Source: Sphingosinicella terrae (GTDB lineage: Bacteria > Pseudomonadota > Alphaproteobacteria > Sphingomonadales > Sphingomonadaceae). From it: a stretch of DNA of 64,000 bases. The DNA is taken from assembly GCF_003347635.1 (NCBI RefSeq), contig NZ_QDFY01000012.1, positions 62,001 to 126,000 on the forward strand. Reading direction: 5' to 3'. Numbering within the stretch: the stretch's first letter is position 1; each line of letters begins with the position of its first letter. The notes beneath the pieces are model-generated. The model searched no databases. It had not been told where the DNA came from and saw only the letters and a program-made list of their open reading frames with translations. Positions 8,558 through 16,528 of the stretch are shown piece after piece. The translations under genes were made by a program, and so were the position numbers.

Positions 8558-9787
8558 TCACGTCACCCTGGCCCGCGTGCTTCGGGACTCCGAGCGCCAA
8601 GTCTCCTTGTCGAAAACGTCGCGCAGGATTTCCACGGCTTTCCACAGATCCTCGAAGCCGAGATAGAAAGGCGTCAGCCCGAATCGCGCAATGTCAGGAG
8701 CACGGAAGTCGCCGATGACGTTGCGCCGGATCAGCGCCTGCACGATCGAATAGGCCTCGGGGTGCCCGAACGACACGTGACTGCCCCTGGCCGACGATGC
8801 ACGCGGACTGGCCAGTGTCAGTCCGAAGCCGCCGCACTCCTGCTCGACGGCGGCAATGAAGAAGTCGCCCATTGCTTGCGACTTGCGTTCCACGATGCCC
8901 ATGTCGGCATCGGACAGCACGTCCAGCCCCGCCTCGAGCCCGAGCATACTCAGCAGGGGCGGCGTTCCGCACAGGAAACGGTCGACGCCGGCGGCGGGTA
9001 CATATTCGTCCACGAAGGCGAAGGGATCGCGATGACCCATCCAGCCGCCGACAGGGCATCGCATATGCGGCTGGTGCCGCTCCGCGACGAACAGGAAGCT
9101 GGGCGCACCCGGCCCGCCATTGAGATATTTGTAGCCGCAACCGACCGCCAGATCGACTTCGTCGGCGTTGAGATCCAGCGCCACCGCGCCGGCGCTATGG
9201 CTGAGGTCCCAGAGGATCAGCGCCCCCTTGGCGTGCGCCGCCCGGGTGATCCGCCGCATGTCCAGCCTGGCGGCGGTCTTGTAGTGGATATGGGTGAGCA
9301 CGACTAAAGCGACGTCCTCGGAAATGGCGTCGATCACATGCTGTGCGCAGGTCGTCCGCAATTCCGCCCCGGTCAGTTCGGCCGCACTCCGGGCGACGTA
9401 GAGGTCCGTGGGGAAGTTGCCCGTCTCCGTGACGATCGCGCTCCGGCCGGGGCGCGCCCGCAAGGCGGCGACGATCAGCTTGAAGAGGTTCGCGGAGGTG
9501 GAATCGGCGACAACGACTTCATCGGCCTTCGCCCCGATCAGGCGCGCGATCTTGGCGCCGACGCGGGCCGGAGCGGCGATCCAATCATGGTCGTTCCAGC
9601 TGCGGATGAGACCCCGGCCCCATTCCTCCTCGACCGCACGCGTGATGCGCGCCGAGGTCGTGGCCGGAAGGGCGCCGAGGGAATTGCCGTCGAGATAGAT
9701 GCAGCCGGGCGGCAGGCGGAATCGGTCGCGGAAGGGCCTCAGGGGATCGGCCGCATCGAGCCGGACGGCGGCTGTCCGGTCGATCAT
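8558..9787 (-). CDS. kynU: Kynureninase
   Basis: A 409-residue PLP enzyme that cleaves kynurenine to anthranilate and alanine. Diagnostic segments include YLDGNSLGALP near residues 31-41, VVADSTSANLFK, the aspartate of LWDLSHSAGA, and the PLP lysine, Lys220, in GCGYKYLNGGPG. The ATG at 9787 overlaps the kynA stop (ATGA), so the two are coupled. Length matches the family. Kynurenine formamidase, the enzyme expected between KynA and KynU, is not encoded nearby. Confidence 0.95.
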   Translation of the reverse strand: MIDRTAAVRLDAADPLRPFRDRFRLPPGCIYLDGNSLGALPATTSARITRAVEEEWGRGLIRSWNDHDWIAAPARVGAKIARLIGAKADEVVVADSTSANLFKLIVAALRARPGRSAIVTETGNFPTDLYVARSAAELTGAELRTTCAQHVIDAISEDVALVVLTHIHYKTAARLDMRRITRAAHAKGALILWDLSHSAGAVALDLNADEVDLAVGCGYKYLNGGPGAPSFLFVAERHQPHMRCPVGGWMGHRDPFAFVDEYVPAAGVDRFLCGTPPLLSMLGLEAGLDVLSDADMGIVERKSQAMGDFFIAAVEQECGGFGLTLASPRASSARGSHVSFGHPEAYSIVQALIRRNVIGDFRAPDIARFGLTPFYLGFEDLWKAVEILRDVFDKETWRSESRSTRARVT

Positions 9788-10605
9788 TGGACGAGTGTCC
9801 GCACCGACAGCAGTTCCGGAAAGAAGCGCTGCTTCAGTACGCTCTCCAGATAGGCGGCGCCCGAAGTCCCGCCGGTCCCCTTCTTGAAGCCGATGATCCG
9901 CTCCACGGTCTTCAGGTGAGCGAATCGCCATCGCTGCAGGTCGTTCTCGATGTCGACCAGCTTTTCCGCCAGCTCGTAGAGCGGCCAGTTCGCTTCCGGT
10001 TCCTCGTAGATTCTCAGCCAGCAGGATTCCACTTCGGGCGCGGGCCGGTAGTCGGCTGCATGGTCGCGCTCCAGGCTATCGCGGGGAATGTCGAAGCCGC
10101 GACGGCAGAGGAGCCGGAGGACTTCGTCGTAGAGGCTCGGCCGGGCGAGCTCCTGCTCCAGGCGGCGCGCAAGCGCCGCGTTCGGCTGGGCATCGATCAT
10201 TCGGCGGCTTCGTGCGCCGAGCATGAATTCCAGCAGCCGGTACTGGCCGGACTGGAAGCCGGAACTCGATCCCAGGAACGGGCGGAAGCGATGATAATCG
10301 GACGGAGTCATTGTCGCCAGAGCGTCCCAGGACTGGATCATCTGCGCCTGCGCGCGGGTCACGCGTGCGAGCATCTTGAGGGCCGGATCCAGCGCGTCGT
10401 CCCGGAGCAGCTCCCGGGCGCCAGAAAGCTCGTGGAGGGAGAGCTTGAGCCACAGCTCCGTCGCCTGATGGATGATGATGAACAGCATCTCGTCATGCTC
10501 GTCGGACAGGGGATGCTGGCAGGCCGTCAGCTCCGCGACGCGCAGGTAGCTGTCATATGTGACCGATCGCCCCGCTTGGGCGACATGTTCGCGAACTCCC
10601 GGCAT
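9784..10605 (-). CDS. kynA: Tryptophan 2,3-dioxygenase
   Basis: A 273-residue haem dioxygenase converting tryptophan to N-formylkynurenine. Family marks: TYDSYLRVAEL, HDEMLFIIIHQATELW (haem-pocket histidine region), FRPFLGSSSGFQSGQYRLLE, and the C-terminal KGTGGTSGAAYLES. The ATG at 10605 was chosen because it sits just before the conserved core; an in-frame ATG at 10677 would extend into the divergent promoter. It is the first gene of the - strand operon and is divergent from the Lrp/AsnC regulator at 10788. Confidence 0.94.
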   Translation of the reverse strand: MPGVREHVAQAGRSVTYDSYLRVAELTACQHPLSDEHDEMLFIIIHQATELWLKLSLHELSGARELLRDDALDPALKMLARVTRAQAQMIQSWDALATMTPSDYHRFRPFLGSSSGFQSGQYRLLEFMLGARSRRMIDAQPNAALARRLEQELARPSLYDEVLRLLCRRGFDIPRDSLERDHAADYRPAPEVESCWLRIYEEPEANWPLYELAEKLVDIENDLQRWRFAHLKTVERIIGFKKGTGGTSGAAYLESVLKQRFFPELLSVRTLVQ

Positions 10606-10631
10606 GGGGCCATCATAGGATCCCTGCCGCA

Positions 10632-10641
10632 AACATTGTCC
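10632..10641 (-). promoter_or_regulatory. kynA upstream copy of the GGACAATGTT motif
   Basis: Read on the kynA strand, this 10-mer is GGACAATGTT, identical to 1589-1598 upstream of the TonB receptor, and lies about 27 bases before the kynA ATG. It may be a binding site shared by both operons. One copy per operon makes this tentative. Confidence 0.3.
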
Positions 10642-10787
10642 TCTCTCGGACTGGCATCCGGCGAATCTGAAGAACAACGTCCCGCAGATGAACGGACCGC
10701 CGGAATTCCATTCTTCCGTCCCCTTGCCGCGCCGCTATAGGGGCGACGGCGCCTGCCGCGCCGACATGCCGGGGAAGGGACTTGCCG

Positions 10788-11258
10788 ATGGACGCCGTGG
10801 ACCGCTCGATTCTCGCCTCCCTCGAGCGCGATGCGCGGCAGTCCTTCAGCACGCTGGCCGAGAATGTCGGCCTGTCGAAGACGCCTTGCTGGACGCGGGT
10901 CCAGTCGTTGGAGAGATCGGGCGCTCTGGCCGGCTATTATGCGGAGGTCGACCCGAGGGCGCTGGGGCTGGGCGTCTATGCGTTCGTCCAGATCAGCATC
11001 GATTTCGCGCGCCGCCCGGAATTCGAAACGGCGGTGCGGGACTGTCCGGCCGTGATCGAATGCTACACGATCGCCGGCGATGCCGATTATCTCGCCAAGG
11101 TGATCTGCCGGGACGTGGACGATCTCGATAACCTGCTGAGGTTCAGCATCTCGGCGCTGCCCGGCGTTCAGCGCTCGGCGACCATGGTCTGCCTCAAGAC
11201 GGTCAAGACCCGCGGATCGGTGCTCGCCGCCGCGGAAAGGAAGCGAAGGTTCGGCTAG
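10788..11258 (+). CDS. Lrp/AsnC family regulator, probable kynurenine regulator
   Basis: A 156-residue regulator: N-terminal winged helix (DRSILASLERDARQSFSTLA ... VGLSKTPCWTRVQSLE) followed by a RAM ligand-binding domain (VIECYTIAGDADYLAKVICRD). Start ATG 10788 has GGGGAAGGGA seven bases upstream; a TTG at 10782 is too close to it. It is divergent from kynA with about 180 bases between the starts. KynR proteins of this family respond to kynurenine in pseudomonads, and the same role is the simplest reading here. No convincing operator could be fixed by eye apart from the shared GGACAATGTT. Confidence 0.88.
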   Translation: MDAVDRSILASLERDARQSFSTLAENVGLSKTPCWTRVQSLERSGALAGYYAEVDPRALGLGVYAFVQISIDFARRPEFETAVRDCPAVIECYTIAGDADYLAKVICRDVDDLDNLLRFSISALPGVQRSATMVCLKTVKTRGSVLAAAERKRRFG

Positions 11259-11470
11259 TGCCGAGTGCATTGGCGGATCGCCCTTCGGTTTACGCGCCGT
11301 CGGTCCGCCGCGGCGGCGATGCCGTCGACCGCCTCTTCGATCCAGCCGCCGTCGTCGCGCAACATGTCGAAGTTGGAACAGGTCCAGGCGCAGCTCTGCA
11401 CGCGCTACCGAAGCGAAATTGGCGCTGGCGGTCGCTCCGCGCCCGGACGCTAAACAAGCCTCTTGCTATC

Positions 11471-11491
11471 TGACAGCGCTGTCAAATATGC
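11471..11491 (+). promoter_or_regulatory. LacI-type operator inside the GH3 operon promoter
   Basis: TGACAGCGCTGTCA (11471-11484) is a perfect 14-bp palindrome. It lies between a possible -35 TTGCTA (11463-11468) and -10 ATATGC (11486-11491) spaced by 17 bases, an ideal repressor position. The same sequence, with one change, is at 16457. The LacI protein of this operon is the obvious candidate ligand. Confidence 0.75.
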
Positions 11492-11550
11492 TCGCGTCGA
11501 AGCGGCGGTCCCGTCAGAGGATTCCCGCGAACCAGGGAGAGGGTGAGCTG

Positions 11551-14037
11551 ATGCTGAATCGTGCCGTGCTGCTGGTCGGGCTGCTGTCGACCGTGTCCTT
11601 CGCCGCCACGGCGCAGACGACGACCAATGCCGCCCCCGCAGCTCCGGCCGCCGCAACCGCGCCGGAAGCGGCCTGGCCCCGGGTCACCAGCCGCGTGGCG
11701 GCCGATCCGGCCGTCGAGCGGCGGATCGACGACATGCTCCAGCGCATGACGCTCGAGCAGAAGGTCGCCCAGATCGTCCAGCCCGACATCGCCAGCATCA
11801 CGCCAGAGGAATATCGGCAATATCGTTTCGGCTCGATCCTCGCCGGAGGCAACAGCTCGCCGGGCGGCGTCGAGACGGCGCCCGCGGCGGAATGGCTGGC
11901 GCTTGCCGATGCCTTCTGGGACGCTTCGATGGACGGGCCGGAGGACGGCCTGCGCATTCCCGTCATGTGGGGAATCGACGCCGTCCACGGACATGCCAAC
12001 GTCGTCGGCGCGACCATCTTTCCGCAGAATATCGGCCTCGGCGCCACCCGCAATCCGGAGCTGATCCGCCGCATCGGCGAGGTCACCGCGATCGAGATGG
12101 CGGTGACCGGCATCGACTGGGACTTTTCGCCGACCCTGGCCGTCGTCCGCGACGATCGCTGGGGCCGCACCTATGAAGGCTTTTCCGAGGACCCCGAGAT
12201 CGTGCGCTCGTTCGCCGGCGCGATCGTCGAGGGTCTGCAGGGCCGCCCCGGCACGCCCGAATTCCTCGGCCCGGGCAGGGTCATCGCCACCGCCAAGCAT
12301 TTCGTCGGCGACGGCGGCACCGAAAACGGCCGTGACCAGGGCGACAATCCCTCCGCGCCGGAGGCGCTTCGCGACATCCATGGCGCCGGCTACCCGCCGG
12401 CGATCGAGGCCGGGGTCCAGGCGCTGATGGCGTCCTTCTCGAGCGTCCGCGGCGAGAAGGTCCATGGCAGCCGCGACCTGCTTACCGGGGCGATCCGGGA
12501 CCAGATGGGCTTCGACGGCCTCGTTGTCGGCGACTGGAACGCGCACGGCCAGGTCGAGGGCTGCACCAACACCTCCTGCCCGCAAAGCTTCAACGCCGGG
12601 CTGGACATGTTCATGGCGCCGGACAGCTGGCGCGACCTCTACCGCAACACGCTCGCCCAGGTCCGGGACGGCACGATTCCGATGGCCCGGCTCGACGAGG
12701 CGGTCCGCCGTATCCTCCGGGTTAAGATCCGCGCCGGGCTGTTCGAGGAGGTTCGGCCGTCGCAGCGGCCTTATGCCGGCCGCTTCGAGCTGCTCGGCTC
12801 CGCCGATCACCGCGCCGTCGCCCGCCAGGCCGTGCGTGAATCGCTGGTCCTCCTCAAGAACCAGGGTCATTTGCTGCCGCTGCGCCCCGGCGCGAACGTG
12901 CTGGTGACCGGGGACGGGGCCGACAACATCGCCCGCCAATCGGGCGGGTGGACGATCACCTGGCAGGGCACGGGCGTCACCAACGAGCATTTCCCGAACG
13001 CCCAGTCGATCTTCGCGGGCATAAGCGAGACGGTCTCCGCGGCCGGCGGCACGGCCACCTTGAGCGTGGACGGGCGCTATAGCGGTCGCCCCGATGTCGC
13101 GATCGTCGTCTTCGGCGAGGACCCCTATGCCGAGTTCGTCGGCGACCGCCAGACGCTCGAATTCAGCCCGGCCGACAAGAACCATCTCGACACGATGCGG
13201 CGGCTGCGCGCCGACGGCATTCCCGTCGTAGCCGTCTTCCTCTCGGGCCGGCCGATGTGGGTTAATCCCGAGATCAACGCTGCCGACGCCTTCGTCGCCG
13301 CCTTCCTCCCGGGCAGCGAAGGCGGGGGAATCGCCGACGTCCTGTTCGCCAATGCCGACGGCTCGGTGCGGAACGATTTCCGGGGCCGGCTGTCCTTCTC
13401 CTGGCCGCGCCGGGCCGACCAGACGCCGCTCAACCGCGGCGATGCCGATTACGACCCGCTCTTCGCCTACGGCCACGGATTATCCTATGCCGACAATGGC
13501 GACGTCGCTCCTCTGTCGGAAGAGCGGCCGCAGGGCCTGGCGACCGAAGCCGGCGCACTGTTCGTGCGCGGGCGCATCGCGCCTGGCCTCGCGTTCGCCG
13601 CCGACGATCGGGTGCAGATGCGCGGCGTCGATCGGCGCGCGCAGGAGGATGCCCGCAGCTTCCGCTGGACCGGCGCCGGCACGGCGTCGCTCCAGTCGGC
13701 GACCCCGCTCGATCTGTCGCGCGAGGCCATAGGCGAGCTCAGCCTGATCTTCGACTACCGTGTCGATGCTGCTCCCGCGGGCGAGGTGCTTCTCGGCATG
13801 GCCTGCGGCGAGAGTTGCGGCGCGACGGTGCCGATCGCCGGCGCGCTTCGCGCCGCTCCCGTCGGTGAATGGCGCACCCTGGTCGTGCCGCTGCGCTGCT
13901 TCGCGCGCGGTGGCACCGAGATGAACCGGCTCGCCGCGCCATGGACCCTGACGTCGCGCGGCGCGCTCGGCCTGTCGGTCTCCGACATCCGGGTTGCCAG
14001 CGCCGCCGTGAACCAGGATCAATGCGGCCAGCCATGA
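11551..14037 (+). CDS. Glycoside hydrolase family 3 beta-glucosidase, exported
   Basis: An 828-residue exo-beta-glucosidase with a signal peptide (LLVGLLSTVSFAATAQ), so periplasmic or outer-membrane facing. The GH3 N-terminal barrel holds IPVMWGIDAVHGHANVVG, KHFVGDGGTENGRDQG and the nucleophile Asp328 in GLVVGDWNAHGQ. The second alpha/beta domain starts around LLKNQGHLLPLRP. A C-terminal beta-rich extension of about 180 residues, as in ExoP-type enzymes, follows. The start at 11551 has GGGAGAGGGTGAG just upstream. It heads the operon with the sugar porter (26 bases on) and the LacI regulator. The likely role is glucose release from cello- or laminari-oligosaccharides. Confidence 0.93.
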   Translation: MLNRAVLLVGLLSTVSFAATAQTTTNAAPAAPAAATAPEAAWPRVTSRVAADPAVERRIDDMLQRMTLEQKVAQIVQPDIASITPEEYRQYRFGSILAGGNSSPGGVETAPAAEWLALADAFWDASMDGPEDGLRIPVMWGIDAVHGHANVVGATIFPQNIGLGATRNPELIRRIGEVTAIEMAVTGIDWDFSPTLAVVRDDRWGRTYEGFSEDPEIVRSFAGAIVEGLQGRPGTPEFLGPGRVIATAKHFVGDGGTENGRDQGDNPSAPEALRDIHGAGYPPAIEAGVQALMASFSSVRGEKVHGSRDLLTGAIRDQMGFDGLVVGDWNAHGQVEGCTNTSCPQSFNAGLDMFMAPDSWRDLYRNTLAQVRDGTIPMARLDEAVRRILRVKIRAGLFEEVRPSQRPYAGRFELLGSADHRAVARQAVRESLVLLKNQGHLLPLRPGANVLVTGDGADNIARQSGGWTITWQGTGVTNEHFPNAQSIFAGISETVSAAGGTATLSVDGRYSGRPDVAIVVFGEDPYAEFVGDRQTLEFSPADKNHLDTMRRLRADGIPVVAVFLSGRPMWVNPEINAADAFVAAFLPGSEGGGIADVLFANADGSVRNDFRGRLSFSWPRRADQTPLNRGDADYDPLFAYGHGLSYADNGDVAPLSEERPQGLATEAGALFVRGRIAPGLAFAADDRVQMRGVDRRAQEDARSFRWTGAGTASLQSATPLDLSREAIGELSLIFDYRVDAAPAGEVLLGMACGESCGATVPIAGALRAAPVGEWRTLVVPLRCFARGGTEMNRLAAPWTLTSRGALGLSVSDIRVASAAVNQDQCGQP

Positions 14038-14062
14038 GCCGGTCGGGGGAGGGGAAGCGGAG

Positions 14063-15358
14063 ATGACCGACGCACGGATCAGCCGGAACACCGCCGGCGC
14101 CTTCGCGTCGGTGACGACGCTCTTCTTCGCCTGGGGGTTCATTACCTCGCTGATCGATCCGCTGGTCGCGGCGGTGAAGGGCATCTTCAGCCTTACCGAT
14201 TTCCAGGCCCAGCTGAGCGCTTCGGCCTTCTTCATCGCTTATGGAGTGATGAGCTTTCCGGCAGCCGTGCTGCTGGCGCGGCGGCAGGCGGTGACCACGA
14301 TCCTGGTCGCGCTGGCCATGATGGTGGCGGGCTGCCTCACCATGCTTCTCGCGGCCAATGTCGCGATCTACGGTCTCGTCCTGCTCGGGTTGTTCGTGCT
14401 GGCCAGCGGCATCACGGTGCTCCAGGTTGCCGCCAATCCGCTGGCGGCGGTGCTCGGCCCGCCGGAACGAAGCCATTTCCGTCTCACCTTCAGCCAGGCG
14501 TTCAACAGCTTCGGGACCTTCATCGGCCCCTATCTCGGCGCGGTCCTGTTCCTGAAGGGCGTCGAGGTGAAGGAGGGCACGGTGCTCACCGACGAGGTGC
14601 GCAACGCCGCGCTCGGCGGGATCGACGCCGCCTTCTTCTGGATCGCCGGTCTCATCATCCTCCTCGCCTTCTTCATCTGGTCGGCGCGCGGCCTGATCAC
14701 CGCCGCCGCGCCGGCGCCGCCGATGCGCATCGCTCGCCGGGGCATGATCGCCACGATCGCCGAGGCCGCGTCGTCGCGCTGGGCCCTGCTCGGCGGCGCC
14801 GCCATATTCCTCTATGTCGGGGCCGAGGTCGCGATCGGCACCCAGATGGCGCTGTTCCTCAACAGCGACGATGTGCTCGGCGTCACGCTCGAAGATGCCG
14901 GCAAGATGGTCAGCCTCTATTGGGGTGGCGCCATGGTCGGACGGCTGATCGGATCGGTCCTGCTCACCCGGGTTCCGGCCGCGACCCTGCTCGCCGTCTT
15001 CACCGCGGCGGCCTGCGGACTGTGCCTTTACGTCTTCTCCGTGGGCGGGATCAGCGCCGGCTATGCAGCGCTGTCGATCGGCCTGTTCAATTCGATCATG
15101 TTCCCCGTCATCTTCACCCTCACGCTAGAGCGGAGCAGCGCCAGCGAGGAAGCCACCTCCGGCTTCCTCTGCTTCTCGATCGTCGGAGGTGCCGCCATTC
15201 CGCCGCTTGTCGGTCTGGTTTCCGGCCAGACCAGCTACGGCTTCGCCTTCATCGTCCCGGCGGTCTGCTACGCGTTGCTCCTTGCCTTCGCGGTCGCCGC
15301 CGGGCAGGCGAGGGTGAACCGGCCCGCTGCCGACGAGCCGCTTGCGGCCGTCCATTGA
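14063..15358 (+). CDS. FucP/GluP-type sugar:H+ symporter (MFS)
   Basis: A 431-residue inner-membrane transporter with about 12 hydrophobic segments. The beginning (TTLFFAWGFITSLIDP) and the internal LFVLASGITVLQVAANP are typical of the FucP/glucose-galactose porter group of the major facilitator superfamily. The ATG at 14063 has GGGGAGGGGAAG upstream. It lies between the GH3 glucosidase and the LacI repressor, so it most likely takes up the glucose released in the periplasm, which the glucokinase at 16529 then phosphorylates. Confidence 0.9.
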   Translation: MTDARISRNTAGAFASVTTLFFAWGFITSLIDPLVAAVKGIFSLTDFQAQLSASAFFIAYGVMSFPAAVLLARRQAVTTILVALAMMVAGCLTMLLAANVAIYGLVLLGLFVLASGITVLQVAANPLAAVLGPPERSHFRLTFSQAFNSFGTFIGPYLGAVLFLKGVEVKEGTVLTDEVRNAALGGIDAAFFWIAGLIILLAFFIWSARGLITAAAPAPPMRIARRGMIATIAEAASSRWALLGGAAIFLYVGAEVAIGTQMALFLNSDDVLGVTLEDAGKMVSLYWGGAMVGRLIGSVLLTRVPAATLLAVFTAAACGLCLYVFSVGGISAGYAALSIGLFNSIMFPVIFTLTLERSSASEEATSGFLCFSIVGGAAIPPLVGLVSGQTSYGFAFIVPAVCYALLLAFAVAAGQARVNRPAADEPLAAVH

Positions 15359-15377
15359 GGCGGCGGCAGGAGGGGGG

Positions 15378-16400
15378 ATGACGCGCAAGACCATCGACGA
15401 TGTCGCCGCCCTTGCCGGCGTCTCGATCAAGACCGTCTCGCGCGTGCTCAACGACGAGCCGAGCGTCCGGGCGGATACACGTCGTCGCGTCGAGGAGGCG
15501 ATGGCGGCGCTGAATTATCAGCCGAGCCTCCATGCCCGCAGCCTCGCCGGGCGGCGCTCGAGCCTGGTCGGCCTGGTCTATGACAATCCAAGCGCGAACT
15601 ATGTCTTCGCGGTCCAAAGCGGCGCCATCGCCCGTTGCCGGGAGAGCAAGCTGCGCTTGTTCATCCAGTCCTGCGACGGTCTCGACGACCGCCTGATCGG
15701 CGAGGTCCTGGCGATGGTCGACCAGACCCATGTCGACGGCCTGGTCGTGACTCCGCCGCTTTCCTCCAATGCCGAGCTCCTCGAGGCGCTGCGCCGCCGC
15801 CGCCTGCCCTTCGTCCTCATCGCGCCCGATGTTCCCGTCGCCGGCGCGCCTTCGGTCGTGATGGACGATCGCGCCGCGGCGCGCGAGATGACCGAATATC
15901 TCCTCGGCCTCGGCCATCGCCACATCGGAGTCATAGCGGGTCATCCCGATCACGGCTCGAGCCGCCTTCGCGAGGCGGGCTGGCGAGACGCCCTCCTTGC
16001 TCATGGCGAGCAAGCCGGGCCCGACCTCGTGGCACAGGGCTACAACACCGCCGCCTCTGGCAGGGAGGCCGCGCACGCTTTGCTGGCGGCCGCCGAGCGT
16101 CCGACCGCGCTCTTCGCCTGCAATGACGATATGGCTGCGGGAGCGATCCTCGCCGCGCACGAGCTGGGGCTGGTGCTGCCCGACCAGCTTTCCATCGCCG
16201 GCTTCGACGATACCGAGCTGGCCGGGCTGATCTGGCCGCCGCTCACCACGATCCACCAGCCGGTCTACGACATGGCCTATCGGGCCACCGAGCTGCTGGT
16301 CCAGCTGGTGCGCGGCGAGGAGGCACCCGCGACGACTCGCCTCGATCATCGGCTGGTCGTGCGCGCCTCGACCGGTCCGCCACGTTCCCGTCTCGAGTGA
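15378..16400 (+). CDS. LacI family transcriptional repressor of the glucoside locus
   Basis: A 340-residue LacI/GalR protein. Residues 1-55 form the helix-turn-helix and hinge (TIDDVAALAGVSIKTVSRVL); the rest is a periplasmic-binding-like sensor with RSSLVGLVYDNPS, GHRHIGVIAGHPDHGSSRLR and PDQLSIAGFDDTELA. ATG 15378 has an AGGAGGGGG site, while an upstream in-frame start at 15342 lacks support. It is the third gene of the GH3 operon and so probably autoregulated. The 14-bp palindromes at 342, 11471 and 16457 have the central CG typical of LacI-family operators, and are its likely targets. Confidence 0.93.
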   Translation: MTRKTIDDVAALAGVSIKTVSRVLNDEPSVRADTRRRVEEAMAALNYQPSLHARSLAGRRSSLVGLVYDNPSANYVFAVQSGAIARCRESKLRLFIQSCDGLDDRLIGEVLAMVDQTHVDGLVVTPPLSSNAELLEALRRRRLPFVLIAPDVPVAGAPSVVMDDRAAAREMTEYLLGLGHRHIGVIAGHPDHGSSRLREAGWRDALLAHGEQAGPDLVAQGYNTAASGREAAHALLAAAERPTALFACNDDMAAGAILAAHELGLVLPDQLSIAGFDDTELAGLIWPPLTTIHQPVYDMAYRATELLVQLVRGEEAPATTRLDHRLVVRASTGPPRSRLE

Positions 16401-16455
16401 TCCGGCACCGCTGGCGGGCGAGCAGGCACCCGCCGACATTTCCGCTCGCTGCCCG

Positions 16456-16484
16456 TTGACAGCGCTGTCTTTTGCCGATGTACC
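16456..16484 (+). promoter_or_regulatory. Glucokinase promoter with overlapping LacI-type operator
   Basis: A -35 TTGACA (16456-16461) and -10-like TGTACC (16479-16484) are spaced by 17 bases. The palindrome TGACAGCGCTGTCT (16457-16470) overlaps the -35, a classic repression geometry. It differs by one base from the operator at 11471. Confidence 0.7.
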
Positions 16485-16528
16485 AGAGGGCGACGCCAGG
16501 GCCCGCGAGGAATGGACCTAATGCAGCT

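Noticed and set aside
11256-11402. Short - strand frame (start GTG) after the Lrp gene
   Set aside because: It has no ribosome site, an immediate upstream stop and no recognisable domain.
15064-15076. CAGCGCTGTC sequence inside the sugar MFS gene
   Set aside because: It lies in coding sequence and its left half does not match the operator, so it is taken as chance.
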